From JBMNQH01 sp050944035 (GTDB lineage: Bacteria; Bacillota; Clostridia; Oscillospirales; Oscillospiraceae), in NCBI GenBank assembly GCA_050944035.1, contig JBMNQH010000008.1:54681-118680 (forward strand): a stretch of 64,000 nt of DNA. The letters are read 5' to 3'. Position 1 is the first letter of the stretch, and every line of letters begins with the position of its first letter. The notes under the pieces were generated by a model. The model saw only the letters and a list, made by a program, of their open reading frames with translations. It searched no databases and was not told the origin of the DNA. Below, piece after piece: positions 44,728-51,081 of this stretch. Both the position numbers and the translations under genes were made by a program.

Positions 44728-45488
44728 AAAGACCGATCCTTCCATACTGTGATGATGAAGCCGTCCATATTATTACCCGATATCGTATAGGGTGTTTTGG
44801 GCGCCAGACAAATGGTTTCCGTGTTATATGCGTCGACCGATAAGTAAGAGATCTCCAAAGTGCTCCGCTCGGTACGATGAATATAAGGACGCTTTCCGTA
44901 AGGAAATTGTTTTAGAAACATATGGTATTCCTCCAGTGTGAGATCCATACGGCGGATAATGGAAGCGTGGGGAATCCCGACGTAACGAAAATGCCAGGGC
45001 TCATGGCCAATGCCGGTGATGGATTCCTTTCCGGCTGGGTATCGCTCGATAAATCCGTATTGTGCAGCTTTTTCGCGGAATACCTGGCAGATACCGCTGT
45101 ATGGGAATTCCGGACAGATGAAATCGATGGTTTCCTGTTTTAATCCGAGATCAATGGCAAGACCGGTCTGGTGCTCGCTGTGGCCCGGAAGCGCCACATA
45201 TTTTTTTGTGAATTCTAAACCGCTCTCCGCAACGGATTGATCCCAGATTTCCTGCTGTTCCTGAAAAGAGCGCCAGCCACTGACAGGAACAATGTGTTGC
45301 CAGCCTTGCATGTCCTCCATCAACTTGGAAAGAAGCGCCACAGCTCTGTGCTGCATTTGGATAGCGGGTGTCTGCTCCTGTACAGAAACCAGGGATTGGG
45401 TGTCCTCTGCCCAGTATCCATGTTCTGAATTCACCAAAATGAGGGCGCCAGTCTGGACGCGTGTATTTGGAAACGAGATTACCTGCAT
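44724..45488 (-). CDS. vanXY: VanXY-type D,D-dipeptidase/D,D-carboxypeptidase
   Basis: A 254-residue M15B zinc peptidase without signal peptide or membrane segment, which fits cytoplasmic VanXY rather than membrane VanY. VSGWRSFQEQQEIW and the zinc/catalytic residues SEHQTGLAID (H106, D113) and GHEPWHFRYVG (E163, H166) are complete. It would remove D-Ala-ended dipeptides and trim D-Ala-ended precursors, so that D-Ser-ended ones prevail. About 50 C-terminal residues beyond the catalytic domain (STLEISYLSVDAYNTETICL...) are of unknown use. It overlaps the ligase by 10 bases and the acetyltransferase by 4. Confidence 0.9.
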   Translation of the reverse strand: MQVISFPNTRVQTGALILVNSEHGYWAEDTQSLVSVQEQTPAIQMQHRAVALLSKLMEDMQGWQHIVPVSGWRSFQEQQEIWDQSVAESGLEFTKKYVALPGHSEHQTGLAIDLGLKQETIDFICPEFPYSGICQVFREKAAQYGFIERYPAGKESITGIGHEPWHFRYVGIPHASIIRRMDLTLEEYHMFLKQFPYGKRPYIHRTERSTLEISYLSVDAYNTETICLAPKTPYTISGNNMDGFIITVWKDRSL

Positions 45489-46534
45489 GATTTCACCGCC
45501 TGTTCAAGAATGGCTTCGATGATTTCAGGGAAGGTATGTCCAGCAGCTCGCATCATGCCCGGATAACGGCTGTGCTCGGTGAAGCCGGGTATGGTGTTTA
45601 CTTCGTTGAACACGATGTCACCGGTTGGAGTCAAAAACAGATCGACACGGGCAAATCCGGAGCAGCCAAGCGCCTGATAAATTCGCTTTGCGGCCTCTTT
45701 GAGTTCCTCGGATTTTTCTGTGCTGATTCTGGCCGGAACATGGATGGCAGAGGTTTTTAAGGTATACTTTTCTGTGAAGTCAAAGAAACCGCTGGAAAGT
45801 TCGATTTCATCAATTTCACCGGTTATGAGATGGTCGTTGCCCAAAACAGCACATCCTACTTCAAAGCCTTCGATGTTTTCCTCCAGAATTGCCTGGTTGT
45901 CATACTGGAATGCCAAGTCAATGGCGGCTTGTAAAGCTTCCGGCTCGGATACCTTGGTGATGCCGTAGGAGGAACCGGCTTTTACAGGTTTGACATAGAG
46001 CGGATATCCAATTTCTGATGCAAATAGAACAGCGGCCGCTCTGGGTGCGTTCAATTCCAGAACGAATGCCTTTGGTGTACGCATGCCTGCCAGACTTGCC
46101 AGCTTGTGTGCACGATCCTTGTCCATGCACAGCGCGGAAGCGAGTGTACCACAGCCTGCCAACGGGATGCCAGCCAGTTCAATCAGGCCTTGCAGCGTGC
46201 CATCCTCGCCGTTTCTGCCATGCAGTATTGGGAAAGCGATATCAATTCGGACAGAATCCAGACGATTACCTTTTAGAAGCAACAGTTTTTGCTCCTTTCG
46301 ATTTGGAGAGAGCATTGCCGGTACGCAATCCTCTGCATTCAGCCAGGTATCGTTTCGGATCTTTTCAATATCTCCAGTAAAGTGGAACCAGTTTCCTTCC
46401 TGAGAGATTCCAACCAGCACAGGCTGGTATTTTGTCCGGTTCAGATTGCGGATCACGGCGTAAGCGGATTCCAGAGATACACTGTATTCAGAGGAATGAC
46501 CTCCGAAGAAAATAGCAACATGTAATGTATTCAT
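45479..46534 (-). CDS. vanG: D-alanine--D-serine ligase, VanG type
   Basis: A 351-residue ATP-grasp ligase. VAIFFGGHSSEYSVSLESA, PILHGRNGEDGTLQG, YVKPVKAGSSYGITKV and NEVNTIPGFTEHSRYPGMM are family motifs shared with Van ligases rather than with ordinary Ddl. The omega-loop stretch GFFDFTEKYTLKTSAIHVPA has the EKY form of VanC/VanE/VanG D-Ala-D-Ser enzymes, while the window's own Ddl has FYDYKNKYQAG. ATG 46534 follows GAAAGGA; a 32-codon extension upstream lacks support. With vanR, vanS, vanXY and the racemase it forms a vanG-type cluster. Confidence 0.92.
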   Translation of the reverse strand: MNTLHVAIFFGGHSSEYSVSLESAYAVIRNLNRTKYQPVLVGISQEGNWFHFTGDIEKIRNDTWLNAEDCVPAMLSPNRKEQKLLLLKGNRLDSVRIDIAFPILHGRNGEDGTLQGLIELAGIPLAGCGTLASALCMDKDRAHKLASLAGMRTPKAFVLELNAPRAAAVLFASEIGYPLYVKPVKAGSSYGITKVSEPEALQAAIDLAFQYDNQAILEENIEGFEVGCAVLGNDHLITGEIDEIELSSGFFDFTEKYTLKTSAIHVPARISTEKSEELKEAAKRIYQALGCSGFARVDLFLTPTGDIVFNEVNTIPGFTEHSRYPGMMRAAGHTFPEIIEAILEQAVKSCR

Positions 46535-46564
46535 TGACTTTGTCCTTTCTTCAGGGAGAAATAA

Positions 46565-46615
46565 AAGAAACATCCTGCTTCGACACTGGAATTGTATCAA
46601 AACAGGATGTTTCTT
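46565..46615 (-). promoter_or_regulatory. 13-bp inverted repeat between vanS and vanG
   Basis: AAGAAACATCCTG (46565-46577) and CAGGATGTTTCTT (46603-46615) are perfect inverted repeats around a 25-base loop in the only sizeable gap of the cluster. On the minus strand the stem ends in a U-rich tail, so it could terminate the vanRS transcript. The gap must also hold, or admit, the inducible start of vanG. No clear sigma-A promoter is visible in it. Whether it is an attenuator or a VanR site is open. Confidence 0.6.
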
Positions 46616-46660
46616 GTTTTCGATTTTCATTTCGGAAGTCTTGCGTTTTTGCCTGGAAAA

Positions 46661-47782
46661 TCATACGATTTTCTGACAATCGACAGGGAGGAGGACTGTG
46701 AAAGAAACGCTTTCGTCTGCACTTTCTGCTTGAATCAGGCCGCCATGCAATTCCACAATCTCTTTTGAAATGGCAAGACCTAAGCCAGCGCCGCCTGTGG
46801 AGGAAGAGCGGGAGGAATCAAGCCGGAAGAACTGCTCAAAAATGCGGCTCAGTTTGTCGGGAGAAATGGTTTTTCCACGATTCTGTATGAAGATTTTCAC
46901 CAGATCACCAGTTTGTTCCATCGTGAGGACAATCTCAGTCTGCGGATAACTGTAGTTGACGGCGTTTCGAATCAGGTTATCAAATACACGTTCAAGTTTG
47001 TCCGGGTCGCAAAGAATTTCAATATCAGGGGCAATTTCTGTATGCCACCGCAATTCTTTTTCTGCCAGTATGGGATAGAATTCACTGGTAATCTGTTCCA
47101 GCATCCGGCTGAGATTTCTTCGTTCCGGTTCCAGTGTCAGCGTTGATAAGTTGAAGCGGGTAATATCAAAGAATTCGTTGATGAGATCCTCCAGCCGTTC
47201 CGCTTTATCCAACGCAATGCCCATATATTTGGCACGCAGCTCCTGAGAGATCTGTGGTTCATCACGAAGCAGCGTCAAGTAACCAATTACACTCGTCAAT
47301 GGAGTTTTGAGATCGTGAGCCAGATAAACGATCAAATCGTTTTTCCGCTGCTCTGCTTCCTTGGCTGCTCTCGCATCATTTAACGCCCTTTCGCGTACCA
47401 GATTCAATTCATTTTCTGTTTCTGCCATTGCTCTCGGCAATGTGATAGGATTCAGAGAAGGATTTGCCAACTGTTTTGCTGCGTCGATGATTTCATCGAG
47501 ATAGCGGAGTGGTTTTGAAATAAAATGATAGGTGATCAAAGTCCAACCAATCAGAACAATCAGACCAATGAAGAAAAGAATATTATCCTTTACGCCCTGA
47601 AGAATCCAATACAATTGGTTGGTATCATACCAGGTAAACATGGAGCAAAACCGCCATGCAAGAAATACGAATATGACAAGTCCCGAGATGAAGGCAACGA
47701 TTGTAAGAAAATATTGGAGAAGTAATTGCCGGGACAAACGGCTGCGACGATCTTTTTTTTGTTCAGATTGTTTCTTATTCAA
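46661..47782 (-). CDS. vanS: VanS-type sensor histidine kinase
   Basis: A 373-residue kinase with TM1 (about 21-44) and TM2 (68-90) enclosing a very short outer loop, then a linker and H-box DLIVYLAHDLKTPLTSVIGYL (H156). The DHp (LDKAERLEDLINEFFDITRFNL), N-box and G-box (SSSTGGAGLGLAISKEIVELHGG) regions strongly resemble VanS of VanA/VanG clusters. The frame runs back into vanR to 47986, but TTG 47782, overlapping the vanR stop by 8 bases, is the sensible start. It senses glycopeptide or wall damage; the ligand is not predictable. Confidence 0.9.
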   Translation of the reverse strand: MNKKQSEQKKDRRSRLSRQLLLQYFLTIVAFISGLVIFVFLAWRFCSMFTWYDTNQLYWILQGVKDNILFFIGLIVLIGWTLITYHFISKPLRYLDEIIDAAKQLANPSLNPITLPRAMAETENELNLVRERALNDARAAKEAEQRKNDLIVYLAHDLKTPLTSVIGYLTLLRDEPQISQELRAKYMGIALDKAERLEDLINEFFDITRFNLSTLTLEPERRNLSRMLEQITSEFYPILAEKELRWHTEIAPDIEILCDPDKLERVFDNLIRNAVNYSYPQTEIVLTMEQTGDLVKIFIQNRGKTISPDKLSRIFEQFFRLDSSRSSSTGGAGLGLAISKEIVELHGGLIQAESADESVSFTVLLPVDCQKIV

Positions 47783-48470
47783 CGGTATAGCCGACCCCCC
47801 AAACTGTCTTGACAAATTTCGGTTTTCTCGCCGGTTCGTGCATCTTTTCCCGCAGACGGGCAATGTGCGCCATAACGGTATTGTTATTATCCAGATACTT
47901 TTCTCCCCAAACTGCTTCAAACAATGCTTCAGAGGAAACAACACTGCCTCTGTGATCGCACAGATACCATAAAATGTTAAATTCAATGGGCGTCAGGGAC
48001 AGTTCCTCTCCGTTGAGAAAACATTTATGGCTGCTTTTGGAAATATGCAGTCCGCGAATGTTGTGTTCTTCTGTTTCCTGGACAGTGGATTCTGCTGTGT
48101 TATAGCGTATATATCGCCGCAGTTGGGTTTTAACGCGGGCCATCAGTTCCAAAGGGTTGAACGGTTTGGTGATATAATCGTCTGCCCCAAGCGTCAGCCC
48201 AGTGATTTTATCCATATCTTCGACTTTAGCAGTGAGCATAATAATAGGAAACAGATGGGATTCCCGTATTTTCTGGCAAAGTGTAAAGCCGTCCATATCC
48301 GGCAACATAACGTCCAAAATGGCAAGACTGATGTTTTCGTGCTCTACGCAATGCAAAGCATCTGTGGCATTGTAAAATTTCTGAACCTGATAGCCGTCGT
48401 TTTTCAGATAGACTTCCACCAAGTCGGCAATTGCGTGTTCATCATCTACAATTAAGATGTTCTGATTCAT
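47775..48470 (-). CDS. vanR: VanR-type response regulator
   Basis: A 231-residue OmpR-family regulator. The receiver NILIVDDEHAIADLVEVYLKN, LAILDVMLPDMDG (D53), PIIMLTAKVEDMDKITGLTLGADDYITKPFNPLELMARVKTQLRR is strikingly VanR-like. The effector domain ends VMAHIARLREKMHEP...VWGVGYTVE. It should activate vanG-vanXY-...-vanT. It is the first gene of the cluster, with a promoter at 48577-48549. Confidence 0.93.
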   Translation of the reverse strand: MNQNILIVDDEHAIADLVEVYLKNDGYQVQKFYNATDALHCVEHENISLAILDVMLPDMDGFTLCQKIRESHLFPIIMLTAKVEDMDKITGLTLGADDYITKPFNPLELMARVKTQLRRYIRYNTAESTVQETEEHNIRGLHISKSSHKCFLNGEELSLTPIEFNILWYLCDHRGSVVSSEALFEAVWGEKYLDNNNTVMAHIARLREKMHEPARKPKFVKTVWGVGYTVE

Positions 48471-48548
48471 TGATTGTTCCGGCTCTCTTTCTATTGGTCA
48501 CTGGTGCATCAAGCAGGGAATATCTGTTGATTCCAATTGTTATTATAA

Positions 48549-48577
48549 AGCATACCATAAAATAGACCAAGCTGCAA
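48549..48577 (-). promoter_or_regulatory. Promoter of vanRS
   Basis: Minus strand TTGCAG (48577-48572), 17-bp spacer, TATGCT (48554-48549) with TGG before it (extended -10). A further TATAAT (48547-48542) lies just downstream. Confidence 0.6.
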
Positions 48578-48614
48578 ATATGGAAGAAAATCTGTGAACC
48601 AGTGAGTTTTCAGT

Positions 48615-49117
48615 TTATCTGTATGGTAAATACGCTAAGAACCGTCTCGCTTCCAACGACGAGAATTTCTGACTCCGCAGGGCAATGCCGATGTTGTGAT
48701 AGGCTGGTACATTCAATTCTTTCGCTACAATGCGATAGGGGACAGAACGATATAATTTAACCCCAATGTCCATTTTACCACCTGGGACGATTATTCCATC
48801 ATGTCCATGGTAGGAAGCGGACTGGGTATCAGCATTTTGCCAAAACTGATATTAAAACGCGTCATTTTAGAGACCTCTGCTTTGGCACCTTTTCCAAAAG
48901 TATAAAGGGAGAACTGCACAGTGCAGTGACAGGAAACCGGTCGTAATCTGCCAGTGGATGCTGTTCCGGCAAAATGGCAAGGAGTGGATCTTGCTCTAAA
49001 AAGATGGTCTCCAGATCCGGATGGGTGGGAAGCCGCAGAAAACCGCAATCCACACGGCCCTCTAAGATCCAGGTTTCGATTTCTGTGTAATCTCCCAGAA
49101 GCAACGCATAGTCAAAT
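48615..49117 (-). pseudogene. Decayed LysR-family regulator with an internally inverted segment
   Basis: Three pieces of one LysR effector domain lie side by side. From 49117 to about 48858 the minus strand reads FDYALLLGDYTEIETWILEGRVDCGFLRLP...CSSPFILLEK, then, after a one-base loss near 48888, GAKAEVSKM. From about 48749 to 48859 the next part is on the PLUS strand: FNPNVHFTTWDDYSIMSMVG and GLGISILPKLILKR. Below that, the minus strand resumes with RSVPYRIVAKELNVPAYHNIGIALR and ends at TAA 48617-48615. The N-terminal helix-turn-helix is absent. So the gene has lost its 5' part, has a frameshift, and has about 110 bp flipped in place. Confidence 0.8.
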
Positions 49118-49330
49118 GAAGTCAATTTTAATTAAGGACACAACAAGGGAAGAACGGGAAAAATTGTGAGTATGTCATTGGCAGCATGTGGTGGAGTCTG
49201 CGATTTTTGTAATGGCTGTGACAACCTCGGCGGTGGTCGGGTGGAGCTGTTATATCAGCCGTATATCGACGGGGAAAAAGAAATTTCTGAAATCAATGCG
49301 GAATGTCGCAGAGGAATAATCAAAGGCTAA
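49116..49330 (+). pseudogene. Frameshifted Cys-rich small protein
   Basis: ATG 49116 opens MKSILIKDTTREEREKL and stops. One base shift at the A5 run 49159-49163 restores IVSMSLAACGGVCDFCNGCDNLGGG...YQPYIDGEKEISEIN down to TAA 49328-49330. The whole would be about 71 residues with a CxxxCxxCxxC cluster, probably metal-binding. Similar small proteins, as I recall them, occur in Clostridia without known function. The broken state may be real or a homopolymer sequencing error. Confidence 0.6.
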
Positions 49331-49371
49331 TAGAAGAGCGGTCTCAAATATCCGGGATCGCTTTTCTATTA
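49328..49371 (+). terminator. Hairpin after the Cys-rich gene remnant
   Basis: An imperfect 16-bp stem (49328-49343 with 49356-49371) that includes the stop codon; T-rich in the 3' arm, no T tract beyond. Confidence 0.6.
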
Positions 49372-49553
49372 CATCATTAAATATAGAAGTGATGATATGA
49401 ACAAATGCACAATAAAGGGATTTCGTTTGATATAAAATGAAAAATGAGGAAATAAATTTTAAAAATCTGATGGTGTCAGGGTGGGAACTGGACATTTTCA
49501 ATGTTTTATGTTATTTTGAAATAAAATTATTTTTTACGGAGAGAACAGATACT

Positions 49554-49967
49554 TTGATTCTAATTGCGTGTATAGATAATCAGTTTGGAATGTTATTTAA
49601 CCAGAGACGGCAAAGTCAGGACCGTGTTTTGAGAGAAAAAATTCTAGCAATGACATCGGATTCTAAACTTTGGATGGATGCGTATTCGGCAAAGCAGTTT
49701 TCAGATTTGGAAGCGCCGCAGATTTGTGTTGATGCCGACTTTTTAGCAAAGGCAGTACAGGGAGACTATTGTTTTGCAGAGTGTGTGAATGTTGCACCTT
49801 ATGAAATCCAGATCGAAAAAATTGTTCTGTACAAATGGAACCGCGTTTATCCAGCTGACCGGTGGTTTCCCATTCCATTACAGGAAAATGGATGGAGATT
49901 GCTACAGACAACTGATTTTGCAGGCTTCTCCCATGAAACGATAACAGAGGAGATATACATAAAATGA
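49554..49967 (+). CDS. Conserved protein of unknown function
   Basis: A 137-residue soluble protein starting at TTG 49554 with GGAGAG 9 bases upstream. A longer frame from 49437 has no ribosome site. The early block CIDNQFGMLFNQRRQSQDRVLREKI and LWMDAYSAKQF look strongly conserved, and the end is YKWNRVYPADRWFPIPL. The family has no function I can name. Its TGA overlaps the start of the lipoprotein nuclease, so the two are coupled; a shared pathway is possible. Confidence 0.72.
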   Translation: MILIACIDNQFGMLFNQRRQSQDRVLREKILAMTSDSKLWMDAYSAKQFSDLEAPQICVDADFLAKAVQGDYCFAECVNVAPYEIQIEKIVLYKWNRVYPADRWFPIPLQENGWRLLQTTDFAGFSHETITEEIYIK

Positions 49968-50827
49968 AAATAGTAAGAAAGACAATCCTTCCAATCCTGA
50001 TTCTCTGCTGTCTGCTTCTGTCCAGCTGTTCGCCTTCCTCCTTTGATGTATCGGATTCAGCTGGCAGCTTTTCTCTGGATGCAGTTCCAGCGTTTTCAGA
50101 TGCGCCGTATGTCGTGATCAATGACAACATACCGGAATTTGCGGAGTCGGACCTCACAACAACATCGTTTGAGCAGTATGCTGCGTTAGATGCTTTTGGC
50201 CGCTGTGGCGTTGCCTATGCCAACGTTGGAACCGATACGATGCCGACAGAGGAAAGAGGTTCCATCGGTCAGGTAAAACCATCCGGCTGGCAGACTGTAA
50301 AGTACGATTTTGTAGACGGTAAATACCTCTATAACCGCTGCCACCTGATCGGATATCAACTGACTGCGGAAAATGCCAACAAAGAAAATCTGATTACCGG
50401 TACGCGATATTTGAATATCAAAGGAATGCTCCCGTTTGAAAATATGGTGGCAGACTATGTGAAAGAAACTGGGAACCATGTGCTTTATCGTGTTACGCCC
50501 ATTTTCGAAGGGGAGAACCTTGTGGCAAAAGGGGTGCAAATGGAGGCAAAGTCTGTAGAGGATGATGGAGAGGGAATTTGCTATAATGTATTTTGTTATA
50601 ACAGTCAGCCTGGTGTGGTGATTGACTATGCGACCGGTGAAAGTCATAAGGCTGCATCCGCGTCAGGAAACGTCACATATATTCTAAATACCAATACTTA
50701 TAAATTTCATGATCCCGTATGCGCTCTGGCGGATGATATAAAAGAATCCAACCGGCAGGAATATGACGGAAACCGCGACACTCTGATTGCACAGGGGTAT
50801 GAACCCTGCGGTAGATGTAAGCCGTAG
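49964..50827 (+). CDS. Lipoprotein DNA/RNA non-specific endonuclease
   Basis: A 287-residue surface lipoprotein: signal peptide with lipobox LLLSSC (C22), then a beta-beta-alpha-metal nuclease core with YNRCHLIGYQLTAENANKENLITGTRYLNI (catalytic His in the RCHL motif, metal Asn in ENAN), as in EndA/Sda1-type DNases. After residue 230 comes a short C-terminal module ILNTNTYKFHDPVCA...YEPCGRCKP, with one His and three Cys, probably metal-binding and often found on secreted nucleases. Likely role: degrade extracellular nucleic acid, perhaps for phosphate. Confidence 0.9.
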   Translation: MKIVRKTILPILILCCLLLSSCSPSSFDVSDSAGSFSLDAVPAFSDAPYVVINDNIPEFAESDLTTTSFEQYAALDAFGRCGVAYANVGTDTMPTEERGSIGQVKPSGWQTVKYDFVDGKYLYNRCHLIGYQLTAENANKENLITGTRYLNIKGMLPFENMVADYVKETGNHVLYRVTPIFEGENLVAKGVQMEAKSVEDDGEGICYNVFCYNSQPGVVIDYATGESHKAASASGNVTYILNTNTYKFHDPVCALADDIKESNRQEYDGNRDTLIAQGYEPCGRCKP

Positions 50828-50866
50828 TGGTTTTGTACTATTTGCAGGAAAAATTGGAAAATTTTC

Positions 50867-50895
50867 TTGACATTTTAAAGAAAAGCTTTTATACT
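50867..50895 (+). promoter_or_regulatory. Promoter of the riboswitch-ATPase unit
   Basis: TTGACA (50867-50872), 17-bp spacer, TATACT (50890-50895); nearly consensus. Confidence 0.85.
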
Positions 50896-50915
50896 AATAA
50901 CACTTTCATATCAAA

Positions 50916-51055
50916 TAAAAGGGAGTAGTTAAAAGTTCTGTTATCAACATCACGCCCCCATGGGCTGGTAACAGGCACCCTTGTGGTAACGAGACTTTTA
51001 GAAAATAGCTTGGCCGAATTGGTTAGACTATTTTCTAAGAGTCTCGTTTTTTATT
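50916..51055 (+). promoter_or_regulatory. yybP-ykoY (Mn2+) riboswitch with transcription terminator
   Basis: The aptamer starts with GGGAGTAG (50921-50928) and ends with GGTAACGAGAC (50985-50995), the two conserved loop strands of the yybP-ykoY motif, around a CACGCCCC...GGGC arm. P1 can form as TAAAAG (50916-50921) with CTTTTA (50995-51000). That same 3' strand also starts the terminator stem, about 50989-51007 with 51032-51050, followed by T6. Mn2+ would hold P1 and prevent termination, an ON switch. This class is known to control Mn exporters and P-type ATPases, which fits the next gene. Confidence 0.88.
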
Positions 51056-51081
51056 TTGTAAAAATAGGAAGGAGCAGAAAG

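Noticed and set aside
45479..46534. Second ordinary Ddl
   Set aside because: The EKYTLK omega-loop form, NEVNTIPGFTEHSRYPGMM and the van neighbours fit a D-Ala-D-Ser enzyme better.
47783..47986. Upstream extension of vanS
   Set aside because: It lies wholly inside vanR in another frame; TTG 47782 at the vanR stop gives a normal VanS N-terminus.
48749..48859. Phase-variable invertible promoter or recombinase site
   Set aside because: The flipped LysR segment has only very short inverted matches at its ends and no recombinase nearby; in-place decay is the simpler reading.
50983..51081. Upstream extension of the P-type ATPase
   Set aside because: It translates the riboswitch terminator; ATG 51082 has AAGGAG at correct spacing.
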